A DNA stretch of 30,671 nt, from positions 1 to 30,671 of the forward strand of contig CAXTHM010000048.1 in the NCBI GenBank assembly GCA_964244115.1, written 5' to 3'. Shown piece by piece: positions 8,203-17,446 of the stretch; positions within the stretch are counted from its first letter, which is position 1; the number at the start of each line of letters is the position of its first letter. The notes beneath the pieces are model-generated. The model was not told the origin of the DNA. It saw only the letters and a list, made by a program, of their open reading frames with translations, and searched no databases. A program made the position numbers and the translations under genes. Source of the DNA: CADCWK01 sp964244115. GTDB taxonomy: Bacteria > Chloroflexota > Chloroflexia > Thermomicrobiales > UBA6265.

Positions 8203-9084
8203 GTGGGAATGCTGCTGGCGTTCGACGTCGGGAATACCAATACGCTGATCGGCCTCTGCCGCATCCCCGGTCCCGCGATCGACCGTGCGGCGGTCCTGGC
8301 GACCTGGCGGGTTTCGACGTCCGTCAGCCGGATGCCCGACGAGTGGTTCGCGCTGCTCGACCCGCTGCTCCGGTCGAGCGGCTGCTCCGGCGGAGACATC
8401 AGCGCCGTCGTGATCGGCAGCGTCGTGCCCGAGGTCCGGCGCTGGCTGGCCGAGATGTGCCGCGGTTGCCTCGGCCTGGAACCGATCGTCGTCTCGGCGG
8501 CGATCGAGACCGGCATCCGGGTGGCCACCGAGCGGCCGCTGGCGACCGGCGCCGACCGGATCGCCAACGCCGTCGCCGCGAGGGCGATCGCCGGCTCCCC
8601 GAGCATCGTGGTCGACTTCGGCACCGCGACGAATATCGAGGTCATCGATCAGCGGGGCGATCTCATCGGCGGCGCGATCGCTCCCGGCGCCGCGATGGTG
8701 CTCGACGTCCTGACGACCCGGGCCGCGCAGCTCTCGACGGTGCCGATGCAGTTCCCGCCGACGCCGGGGATTGGCCGGGACACGGCCGCTGCCGTCCAAT
8801 CGGGGACCGTGGCCGGCTACCTCGACCTGATCGAAGGGACCGTCCGACGCATCCGGGCCGAGCTGGGGAGCGACGCGCCAATCCTGACGACCGGCGGGAT
8901 GGCGTCACTATTCGTCGGCGCCTCGACCGTCCTCGGCCACCACGAGCCGCTCCTCACGCTCCTCGGCCTCCGGGCGATCGCGCTGCTCCAGGAGGGCGTT
9001 CGGGACGATCAGCGACGCCCGGCCCGCGAGCTTGCAGCGCGGAACGGCGACATCGCGCTGAGCGATGTGCTGCTGATCCAGTGA
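8203..9084 (+). CDS. coaX: Type III pantothenate kinase
   Basis: CoaX phosphorylates pantothenate, the first step of coenzyme A synthesis, and is the potassium-dependent, ASKHA-fold type. Motifs seen are the phosphate loop FDVGNTNTLIGL at the N-terminus, GADRIANAVAARAIAG in the middle, VDFGTATNIEVID, then GGAIAPGAAMVLDVLTTRAAQL, and TTGGMA near the end. The protein is about 293 residues, slightly longer than the usual 255-260, owing to a C-terminal tail rich in Arg and Asp. AGGAG lies 5 bases before a GTG at 8203. The ATG at 8209 gives the more typical N-terminus MLLAFDVGN but has 11-base spacing, so the start is uncertain by two codons. No other CoA genes are nearby. Confidence 0.93.
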   Translation: MGMLLAFDVGNTNTLIGLCRIPGPAIDRAAVLATWRVSTSVSRMPDEWFALLDPLLRSSGCSGGDISAVVIGSVVPEVRRWLAEMCRGCLGLEPIVVSAAIETGIRVATERPLATGADRIANAVAARAIAGSPSIVVDFGTATNIEVIDQRGDLIGGAIAPGAAMVLDVLTTRAAQLSTVPMQFPPTPGIGRDTAAAVQSGTVAGYLDLIEGTVRRIRAELGSDAPILTTGGMASLFVGASTVLGHHEPLLTLLGLRAIALLQEGVRDDQRRPARELAARNGDIALSDVLLIQ

Positions 9085-9128
9085 GACCGAGCCAAGCATC
9101 CATCGTGGCTGACCGACGGCTCGCAGGA

Positions 9129-9180
9129 TTCCCCTCCCCGGCTCGTCTCGTGCCGCGGCGCCCACGCCCGGAGAGGGGAA
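9129..9180. terminator. Bidirectional hairpin between coaX and the M42 gene
   Basis: TTCCCCTC (9129-9136) pairs with GAGGGGAA (9173-9180) around further partly paired GC-rich sequence. It lies between two convergent genes, 45 bases after coaX and 44 bases beyond the M42 stop. It resembles the hairpin at 6532-6584 and the interior of the elements at 15738 and 22293, so it may be a repeat that doubles as terminator. Confidence 0.5.
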
Positions 9181-9223
9181 GCGTCCAGGTAGGGGGGATC
9201 GGTTGCCTTGACCGGGAACGGGA

Positions 9224-10327
9224 TCAGATGAAGGACAGGTCGGTGTCCGGTCCGAAGCGGCGGATGGCCGTCTCCAGCAGCCAGTAGCAGCCGACGACAT
9301 CGTTGAGGTCGATGACCTCGACGGGCGAGTGGGCGTAGCGGCGGGCGATGTTGACGATCCCGGTCGGGACGCCATTGCGGACGAGGTGGACGGCGGCGGC
9401 ATCGGAGTTCCCGCCGTAGAAGACCCCGCGCTGGAAGGCGATGCCGGCCGCGTCGGCACTGGCGATGAGCAAGTCGCGCATGGCCGGTTGCCCGATCGCC
9501 CCATCGCCACCGCTCTGGCTGACCAGCGTGATCACCGGCCCGGCCCCGATGACCATTGGCAGGTCCTTCGTCGCCGAGACGTCGGGCGTGCCCCCGCTCG
9601 GCATCGTGTCGACGATGATCGCCGCCGTCGGGTCCAGGCGATGGGTGACCATCATCGCCCCTCGCAGCCCGACCTCCTCCTGGACGGTGACGACGAGATG
9701 GAGCGTGCAGGCGAGGCTCTCGCCCTTGAGCCGCTTGGCCAGCTCGACGATCAGCGCGCAACTGACCCGGTTGTCGAGCGCCTTGCCGGCCAGCCGGTCG
9801 GGATGGGCGAGCAGGTGGGCGTCGGATTCATACGCGATCGGGTCGCCGACATCGATGCCGGCGGCGCGGACCTCGTCGGCCGTGTCGAAGCCGAGATCGA
9901 CGTACAGCTCGCGGGCTGGCGGGGCAGTCAGGCGCTCGGCCGGCGGCGTGATGTGACCGGCTTTCGCGCCGATCACGCCTCGGGCGCCCCGGACCCGGAC
10001 CTTGCGACCGACGAGCAGCGTCTCGATGACCCCGCCGAGCTTCTCGAACCGGAGCATCCCGTCAGGCTCGATCGCCTTCACGATCCCGCCGATCTCGTCG
10101 CTGTGCGCCGCGACCATCAGCGACGGCGCCCCCTCCGGCCCGTGGATCGTCCCGATCAGGTTCCCGAACGGGTCGACCATGACCTCATCGACCCACGGCG
10201 CGAGGTCGTCTCGCAGGCGCCGGACGACGTCCTGCTCGAAGCCGGCGACGCCGTCGATCGCGGCGTAGGCGACCGTCCGGTCGAGCACGTCCTGCTTGAG
10301 TACCGGGTCGCTTGAACGGTCCGCCAT
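9224..10327 (-). CDS. M42 family metallopeptidase (glutamyl/tetrahedral aminopeptidase type)
   Basis: This is a dinuclear metal aminopeptidase of the M42 family, which forms cage-like complexes that clear peptides released by proteases. The 367-residue protein shows the ligands and catalytic residues of the family. They are His at about 75 in AAHSDEIGG, Asp at about 185 in KALDNRVSC, the Glu pair at about 217-218 in TVQEEVGLRGA, Asp at about 240 in IVDTMPSGGTPD, and a late His in RRYAHSPVEVID. The PDZ-like insert between the first two motifs is present. I chose the ATG at 10327 (MADRSSDP) because it has AGGAG upstream and the family starts there. Further upstream codons run into the divergent RNase H promoter. 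It is monocistronic and convergent with coaX. Confidence 0.92.
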   Translation of the reverse strand: MADRSSDPVLKQDVLDRTVAYAAIDGVAGFEQDVVRRLRDDLAPWVDEVMVDPFGNLIGTIHGPEGAPSLMVAAHSDEIGGIVKAIEPDGMLRFEKLGGVIETLLVGRKVRVRGARGVIGAKAGHITPPAERLTAPPARELYVDLGFDTADEVRAAGIDVGDPIAYESDAHLLAHPDRLAGKALDNRVSCALIVELAKRLKGESLACTLHLVVTVQEEVGLRGAMMVTHRLDPTAAIIVDTMPSGGTPDVSATKDLPMVIGAGPVITLVSQSGGDGAIGQPAMRDLLIASADAAGIAFQRGVFYGGNSDAAAVHLVRNGVPTGIVNIARRYAHSPVEVIDLNDVVGCYWLLETAIRRFGPDTDLSFI

Positions 10328-10491
10328 CTGCTCTCTGCTCCTGCGCTGCTGGGTTCGCAACGGGATTATGTCGCCTGGATGATCGGATCGGATTCCCATG
10401 AGGCGCCGGGCGACGTGGTCGGCTACCATCTCCCGTCTGACTCTCGCACTCGACGGGTCATGTCGATCGCCAAACGAGGAACCGACGCCCC

Positions 10492-10908
10492 ATGAGCTCC
10501 ACCTCCCGGCCGAGTACCGCATCCTACGAGATCGTCTTCGATGGCGGGTCGCTCGGCAACCCCGGCAAGGGCTACGGCAGTTACCTGATCCGGTTCGGCG
10601 ACGTCGAGATCGCCCGGGAGCGGCTGGATTACGAGGGCCGGGTGACGAACAACCAGGCCGAGTACCGGACGCTGATCGCCGCCCTCGCCCGGCTCGGCCG
10701 CGACCTCGGCGCCGAAGCCGCTGGTGCCACGGTCCTGATCGGCGGCGACAGCCTGCTGGTGATCAACCAGGTCAACGGCTCGTGGAAGGTGAAGAACGCC
10801 GAGCTCCAGCCGCTCCGCCAGCAGGTCGTCGATCACCTGAAGGCGTTCGGCCGCACGAGCCTGGTCTGGCACCGCCGCGACCGGAGTGTCCGGGAACTGG
10901 GTCATTGA
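10492..10908 (+). CDS. RNase H-like (RVT_3) protein with short C-terminus
   Basis: This is an RNase HI family protein of 138 residues, the family that cleaves RNA in RNA-DNA hybrids. Visible acidic residues are Asp in IVFDGGSLGNPGKGYG (near residue 17), Glu in NNQAEYRTLIAAL (near 58) and Asp in IGGDSLLVINQVNG (near 83). The usual last motif (Arg-Glu, Asn, then Ala-Asp) is not there: the protein ends HRRDRSVRELGH. A one-base shift at the stop would continue DDAVRWV, so the end may be a frameshift or a natural family variant. The ATG has GAGGA upstream. It diverges from the M42 gene across 164 bp. Whether it cleaves hybrids is open. Confidence 0.8.
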   Translation: MSSTSRPSTASYEIVFDGGSLGNPGKGYGSYLIRFGDVEIARERLDYEGRVTNNQAEYRTLIAALARLGRDLGAEAAGATVLIGGDSLLVINQVNGSWKVKNAELQPLRQQVVDHLKAFGRTSLVWHRRDRSVRELGH

Positions 10909-11005
10909 CGACGCGGTGCGGTGGGTACGGACCCGACGCAGGTAGCGAGCCGGACGATTCGGTAGAGGCCGGACTTCCTCACAGCGACTGGGACGGAGGG
11001 GGTCT

Positions 11006-11251
11006 ACGTTGTAGCGGCGAAGCTTGCGAGCCAGGCAGTCGCAGCGGCCATCGCCTCTCAAGGCGATAGGCGGCGTTTCATTCTCAACTCAGGTCATGGA
11101 TGCGAGTCTGTTCACGGTCCGACCAGTCGAGGTCGCCGATTAGCAGTCCATGCGCCGTTCAACCGCGCCTGGTTGAGCCCGGCACATCTGTCTCGCCTTA
11201 AGGCGAAGTCCACTGCGGCGGACTGGCTCGCAGGCTTCGCCGCTACAACGT
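11006..11251. repeat. Inverted-repeat element D (MITE-like)
   Basis: The 360-bp stretch after the RNase H gene has no credible ORF. Instead, its ends are a 29-bp inverted repeat, 11006-11034 against 11223-11251, matching at 28 of 29 positions (ends ACGTTGTAGCGGCGAAGC). Just inside each arm is a small hairpin: ATCGCCT-CTCA-AGGCGAT at 11050-11067 and TCGCCTTAAGGCGA at 11193-11206. At 246 bp with no gene, it fits a non-autonomous mobile element or a structured intergenic repeat. I could not see a clear target-site duplication. Confidence 0.65.
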
Positions 11252-11274
11252 CGTCATCTCGTCGCGGATCGAAC

Positions 11275-11628
11275 CTACCCGTCGCGAGGGTCGTTATTGT
11301 CGATCCGGATGGGTCGCATCCGGAGCAGGACGAACAGGATCACGACGAAGACCGCGAAGGCGATCAGCGCCAGCACCGGGGGCGGAGCGGAGAACAGGCG
11401 CCGGAAGGCGACCAGCAGCAGGGCGACGATGACCAGGCTGATCAGGCAGCTCGGGCCGAGCGCCCGCTCCAGCGGACTGGCGTCTTCGTCCGGGGCGAGG
11501 AAGCGGGAGCCACGGCTGGCCGGACGACGGATGGGTCCGGCGCGCGGGATCGGCTCCGGGTCGACCTTCTCGCCCAGAAGCTCATGCTCGATCTGGTTGA
11601 GGAATCGCTTCGGTCTCCTGCTCGACAT
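11275..11628 (-). CDS. Small two-TM membrane protein of unknown function
   Basis: This is a hypothetical protein of 117 residues. It has a hydrophilic basic/proline N-terminal half of about 55 residues, then two close hydrophobic segments (PSCLISLVIVALLLVAF and PVLALIAFAVFVVILFVLL) and a short charged tail. No motif is recognised. There is no ribosome binding site. Instead, a -10-like TATACT (11640-11635) ends six bases before the ATG, so transcription would begin at or next to the start codon and the message would be leaderless. It is divergent from the tRNA-Val gene. The tight promoter fit supports the gene being real despite its small size. Confidence 0.6.
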   Translation of the reverse strand: MSSRRPKRFLNQIEHELLGEKVDPEPIPRAGPIRRPASRGSRFLAPDEDASPLERALGPSCLISLVIVALLLVAFRRLFSAPPPVLALIAFAVFVVILFVLLRMRPIRIDNNDPRDG

Positions 11629-11698
11629 GGCCGAAGTATAGGGTGCGGCCGGGTCGCGCTCCCCGTTGGTCCCACATGTCCTGAACGAGGACAGCCGG

Positions 11699-11727
11699 TT
11701 GACGGCCCGGGGGCACCCCGGTATACT
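11699..11727 (+). promoter_or_regulatory. Sigma-70-type promoter of tRNA-Val
   Basis: TTGACG (11699-11704), a 17-base spacer and TATACT (11722-11727) lie 20 bases upstream of the tRNA. This is a near-consensus housekeeping promoter. Confidence 0.8.
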
Positions 11728-11746
11728 CCATCGGCAACGCGAAGAA

Positions 11747-11823
<77 letters not shown>

Positions 11824-11826
11824 TCA

Positions 11827-11868
11827 GATGACCGGCCGGTGCCCCACGCGCCGGCCGGTCGTCTTTTT
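11827..11868 (+). terminator. Rho-independent terminator of tRNA-Val
   Basis: A 13-bp stem (11827-11839 with 11851-11863, arm GATGACCGGCCGG, one G-T pair) is followed directly by TTTTT. It starts three bases after the CCA end of the tRNA. This is a classic intrinsic terminator. Confidence 0.9.
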
Positions 11869-12017
11869 CCTTTCGATCACGAGGAAACGTTTTCGTCAAC
11901 GCCCAATCAGTCCCGCTATCGGACCCGGAAATCAGTACACTTGTCGAGAGATCGTCCCCTCAGGTTTCGCCGCGACCGTTCTCGGGTCCGCGGCGCCAGC
12001 CACGATGGAGCACCCGA

Positions 12018-13427
12018 TTGCCGTACGCCACGACGCCGTCCTCACCCGCGATCCGCTCACGGTCACTCCGCCTGCTGGCGATAATCGCTCTGCTGGTGCC
12101 CCTGACCGTCGGGACGGGCCTGAGCGGTCAGGTTGGCGCCCAGGAAGTCCTGGAACTTCAGGTCAACTCCAGCCGCTACATCGTGACGGATTCGGAGACG
12201 GGCGAGGTCTACGCTCAGCGCAACGCCGACCAGCAGGTCGCGATCGGCAGCCTGACCAAGATCTTCAACGTGATCGAGGCGCTGGAGATCGCGCCGCTCG
12301 ACACGGTGATCACGACCGATGAGAGCGACCTCAAGGACCCGACCAACAACTCCCTGATGGGCTTCGAGGCCGGTGAGAAGCTCATGCTCGAGGAACTGCT
12401 CTACGGCATGATGCTGCCGTCCGGCAACGACGCCGCCCATGCCGTGGCCCGCAGCCTCGGCTACCGTGACGGCGATACCGACCCGCAGCAGTCGGTCGAT
12501 CGCTACATGGGCTGGATCAACCAGCGCGTCCTCGACATGGGCCTCGTCGACACTCATCTGATCACGCCGGACGGCTGGGGCGTGCCGGGCCACTACACCA
12601 CCGCCCATGACCTGGCCGCGTTCACCCGCTACGCCATGACCTACCCGTTCTTCGAGACCCTGATCTCCAGCGCCGAGTACACCACCGCCGCCGGCAACCC
12701 GATCTACAACAACAACCGTCTGCTCGGTCTCTACCCGGACCTCGTCGGCGGCAAGACCGGCTACGACTGGGACGCGGGCTGGTGCCTGGTCGAGGTCGCC
12801 GAACGCGACGGGATGCAGATGGTCTCGGTGACGCTGGACGGCGTCCACGAGAACATGGACTGGTACGACGACAATGAGGTCCTGCTCGACTACGGCTTCG
12901 AGCGGCGCACCGCCCAGAAGCAGGCATCGCAGGCGTGGGATGGCAGTACCGCCCTGTTCAAGGACCCGGACGTCGCCGTCCTCGACCGGACCTCGACCGC
13001 CACCGGGCGACTCGGCGGCGACCCGGCGGCCGTCGCGGCCGACCAGACGACGGACACCGCGTTCGGGATCACCGCTACGGGCTCGCAGACGACGGGCGCG
13101 GCGGCGGCCGACGTCCCGGCTGCGCAAATCCAGACCGGCAACCTCGCCGACAGCGACGCCGGCGGCAGCGGGACCGGCACGACGATCGCCCGGATCATGC
13201 TGGTCCTTGGGCTCGTCAGCCTGGTCGTCCTCGCCGCGGGACTGCTCTACGCCCGTCGTAAACCCCGCCGGAGGCTGGCGACGCGGTCGCTGCGCTCGAC
13301 CGCACCAGCCGCTGCCGTCGCCCGGACCCCGGGTCACTCGCCGGTGAGTCCGAGCCGAAGCGCCAACCGGCCGATGTCCGCTGCCGCGCGGACGGCCCAG
13401 CGCCGCTCGGCCTCGCCGCCGCGTTGA
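12018..13427 (+). CDS. D-alanyl-D-alanine carboxypeptidase, membrane-anchored (S11 family)
   Basis: This is a DacA/DacF-type penicillin-binding protein that removes the terminal D-Ala from peptidoglycan stem peptides at the outer face of the membrane. The protein has 469 residues. It has a signal peptide (core LLAIIALLVPLTVGTGL, about 18-37), the catalytic SxxK as Ser78-Leu-Thr-Lys81, SGN at about 135-137 and KTG at about 246-248. A Thr/Ala/Gly-rich linker of roughly 80 residues leads to a C-terminal TM at about 390-412 with a basic tail. Most family members end in an amphipathic helix, so the true TM anchor is a variant seen in Gram-positive-type cells. The start is TTG at 12018, with GGAG seven bases upstream; no in-frame ATG fits better. 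The thrS promoter overlaps its stop codon. Confidence 0.9.
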   Translation: MPYATTPSSPAIRSRSLRLLAIIALLVPLTVGTGLSGQVGAQEVLELQVNSSRYIVTDSETGEVYAQRNADQQVAIGSLTKIFNVIEALEIAPLDTVITTDESDLKDPTNNSLMGFEAGEKLMLEELLYGMMLPSGNDAAHAVARSLGYRDGDTDPQQSVDRYMGWINQRVLDMGLVDTHLITPDGWGVPGHYTTAHDLAAFTRYAMTYPFFETLISSAEYTTAAGNPIYNNNRLLGLYPDLVGGKTGYDWDAGWCLVEVAERDGMQMVSVTLDGVHENMDWYDDNEVLLDYGFERRTAQKQASQAWDGSTALFKDPDVAVLDRTSTATGRLGGDPAAVAADQTTDTAFGITATGSQTTGAAAADVPAAQIQTGNLADSDAGGSGTGTTIARIMLVLGLVSLVVLAAGLLYARRKPRRRLATRSLRSTAPAAAVARTPGHSPVSPSRSANRPMSAAARTAQRRSASPPR

Positions 13428-13453
13428 CACCTCTTGCCGGACGGCCCTATGCT
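13424..13453 (+). promoter_or_regulatory. Promoter of the thrS T-box leader
   Basis: TTGACA (13424-13429) overlaps the stop codon of the carboxypeptidase gene. After an 18-base spacer comes TATGCT (13448-13453). The predicted start, near 13460, is just before stem I of the T-box. Confidence 0.75.
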
Positions 13454-13481
13454 TCCCACCAGTTCGAAGAGCACGCCTTGA

Positions 13482-13725
13482 TCAGGACGCGACCCTTCCC
13501 GGCAACCAAGAGAGACGCGGTCACCGGCTGCGAGCCGCGTCATCTGCCGAAGGCCCTCGACACCACCTGAGAGCGAGCGATCACGCCGTCCCCGACGGCC
13601 GAAATCGTTCCGGCCCCGCCCCGTTACCGGCGCCAACGAGCGACCATGCGCACCACGCGGGTCGAAACGGGGGTGGAACCACGTCGACCCGACGTCCCTT
13701 CGCGGACGCGGGTCATCGTGTTTTT
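13482..13725 (+). promoter_or_regulatory. T-box riboswitch in the thrS leader, ACC (Thr) specifier
   Basis: The leader senses uncharged tRNA-Thr and lets transcription reach thrS. The base of stem I is TCAGG (13482-13486) with CCTGA (13566-13570). The upper helix pairs CCTT and CGGCA (13494-13504) with TGCCG and AAGG (13545-13553). In the loop between them, just before the lower helix, is ACC at 13562-13564, a threonine codon followed by A as in known specifier loops. AGAGAG (13509-13514) marks the AG bulge, and ACGCGG/CCGCGT closes the apical part. Stem III is GCCGTC-CCC-GACGGC (13585-13599). The T-box is GGGTGGAACCACG (13671-13683), held in the antiterminator CGGGTCGA (13658-13665) with TCGACCCG (13684-13691). 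The competing terminator is 13686-13697 with 13704-13714, followed by TTTTT at 13721-13725. TGGA can pair with a tRNA ending UCCA. Confidence 0.93.
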
Positions 13726-13777
13726 CCGGACGATCACGCACCGCCGACTCCCACGGGACCGGCCGGGGGACCCCACC

Positions 13778-15640
<1,863 letters not shown>

Positions 15641-15737
15641 CCTGACGTCTGTGTCCCGCTCCGTGGATCCTTCCGCTGGCTGGCGGAGCGGTATGTCGCG
15701 CGTCGTGGCGGAGCGGACAGGTGTCATCACTCAACTT

Positions 15738-15929
15738 ATACGGAATCCGGGTTGAAGCTCAGTGCATGACCGCAGCTGCGTGCTGCTCCTCTCTCCGGGC
15801 ACCTGCGAGCCGCAGCGCAGCGAGCGCCGCTTCAGCGGGTGAGCGAGCAGGTTCACCCCGGCTGGGGGAGCGGTCTGCTCCGCCACCAAGGGGTCACGAA
15901 TCTACCGACCGTTTACCCGGATTCGGTAT
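15738..15929. repeat. Inverted-repeat element A, copy 1 (MITE-like)
   Basis: The 390-bp gap after thrS has no convincing gene. It contains a 192-bp element with inverted ends: ATACGGAATCCGGGT at 15738-15752 against a right end reading ATACCGAATCCGGGT in reverse complement, differing at one position. A clearly related copy is at 22293-22500. Inside is a GC-rich segment with the CTCTCCGGGCACCTGCGAGC motif. The ends border a TA, so the target may be TA. The left border is slightly uncertain because GGTGTCAT also precedes both copies. Confidence 0.75.
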
Positions 15930-16028
15930 GAATCGCCAGATCGACGAGCGGGAGATCGGCCCGGCAAGCCCCGGTCCAACGGCTTCGCGTCGATACGCAC
16001 CTGACGAGTCGCAGCGAGCACAGTCACA

Positions 16029-17273
16029 TCACGCCCCGGACTGGCTGCGGCGGTGTGAAACGGCGGGTCCCTTGAGCGCGACGAGCGTGACTGCCGCCAG
16101 GATGCCGAGCGCCGCCATCACCGCCGCCATCGGGAGCGCACTGTCATCTCCGAGGATCCCCACGAGGGGAGCGGCCAACCCGCCGAGCAGGAACTGAGCG
16201 CAGCCGAGCAGCGCCGCCGCGGTCCCGGCGTGAGCGCCGTGATCCTCTAGGGCCAGCGCCGCGGCGTTCGGCAGGACCAGCCCCACGCTGGTGACGACCA
16301 CGAAGAAGGCGGCGAGTACTGGCCAGAGACCGGTCCCGACGATGACGGAGAAGAGCAGTCCCAAGCTGCCGGCCGCTGAGCCGACTACCCCGATACCCAA
16401 CAGGAGCCCTGCGTCGACGCGGCGGACGAGGCGGCCGCTCACCTGTGCTGCGGCCACGAGGCCGAAGGCGTTCACGGCGAACACGACGCTGTACTGCTGC
16501 GGGGAGAGACCGTGGATGTTCTCGAGAACGAACGGGGAACCCGAGATGTAGGCGAACATGGACGCGAAGACCAATGCGTTCATGAGCACGAAACTCACGA
16601 ACCGCCTGTCCGCCAGCAGACCAGCGTAGGCCGCGCCCGACGCTCGTAGGCCACCTGCCTCGCGTCGGTCTCTCGGAAGACTCTCCGGGAGTGAACGAAG
16701 GCACGCGAGGAGCACGCAAGCGCTCAGCCCGGCCAGCGCGATGAAGATTCCGCGCCAGCTCGTCAGCTGCAGGATCTGGGCACCGGCGAGTGGGGCGAGG
16801 ATAGGGGCGAGCCCCGTGACGAGCAGTAACCGCGAGTAGAACTGGTTCGCGAGCTTGCCGGCATAGCGATCCCGGACGCTCGCGTAGGCGATGACGAGGG
16901 CGAAGGCGCCACCTATGCCCTGGATGCCGCGAAACAGGATCAACATCACGACGTTCGGGGCGATCGCACAGAGAAGTCCGGCGAGGGTGTAGATGGCGAG
17001 TCCGACGAGCAACGGCCACCGCCTGCCCAGCGCGTCGCTCAGCGGACCAGCCAGGAGCTGCCCGACGGCCAGTCCGAGCAGGCAGGTCGTCACCGTCAAC
17101 TGGGCCAGCGACGGGGTGGTACGCAGATCGTCGGCGAGCCGCGGCAGACCGGGCACGTAGGCATCAGTGGACAGTGGTCCGAGTGCGACGAGCGCCCCGA
17201 GGATCAGGAGGATCGCCGTGCTGCCCATGGGCGTGGCGCTGGCCGGGAGGAGGAGACCGATCTTCGACGACAT
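16029..17273 (-). CDS. Bcr/CflA-type MFS drug efflux transporter
   Basis: This is a twelve-TM major facilitator of 414 residues, proton-driven, in the Bcr/CflA drug-export group. The first TM region ends STDAYVPGLPRLADDL, the group's hallmark of a TD-Y-P-lP motif. GPLSDALGRRWPLLVG, the MFS motif A between TM2 and TM3, is at about 73-88. GIGGAFALVIAYASVRDRY (TM4-TM5) is near 115-133. The ATG at 17273 (MSSKIGLLLP) has GAGAGGA upstream and gives a short cytoplasmic N-terminus. It lies in the same direction as the reductase gene 173 bp upstream and could be in the same Rrf2-controlled unit. The substrate cannot be told. The gene sits in the segment bounded by thrS 3'-end repeats. Confidence 0.9.
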   Translation of the reverse strand: MSSKIGLLLPASATPMGSTAILLILGALVALGPLSTDAYVPGLPRLADDLRTTPSLAQLTVTTCLLGLAVGQLLAGPLSDALGRRWPLLVGLAIYTLAGLLCAIAPNVVMLILFRGIQGIGGAFALVIAYASVRDRYAGKLANQFYSRLLLVTGLAPILAPLAGAQILQLTSWRGIFIALAGLSACVLLACLRSLPESLPRDRREAGGLRASGAAYAGLLADRRFVSFVLMNALVFASMFAYISGSPFVLENIHGLSPQQYSVVFAVNAFGLVAAAQVSGRLVRRVDAGLLLGIGVVGSAAGSLGLLFSVIVGTGLWPVLAAFFVVVTSVGLVLPNAAALALEDHGAHAGTAAALLGCAQFLLGGLAAPLVGILGDDSALPMAAVMAALGILAAVTLVALKGPAVSHRRSQSGA

Positions 17274-17446
17274 ATTGATCGTCCTCTCGTCAAGGGGCCC
17301 CCTCGCTCTCCGAAGGTGACCCTGCTCGGGCGTCGCGTGGACGCCCGGTCGGTAGTTTGGCCGGCGACGGCAACGACGGCGACGCGAGCACACTGGTGGC
17401 TACCACGTCGCGCCATCGGCACCGGAATCGTCGTATCCCCGTACGG

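Noticed and set aside
12063..13430. 455-codon frame on the minus strand across the carboxypeptidase gene
   Set aside because: The plus-strand gene has all catalytic motifs; the antisense frame has low-complexity Arg/Val/Gly composition and no start site.
15721..16197. Two similar small frames containing YGIRVEA, here and at 22285-22509
   Set aside because: They lie inside the two copies of element A. Their likeness comes from the repeat; lengths and ends differ and no binding site is seen.
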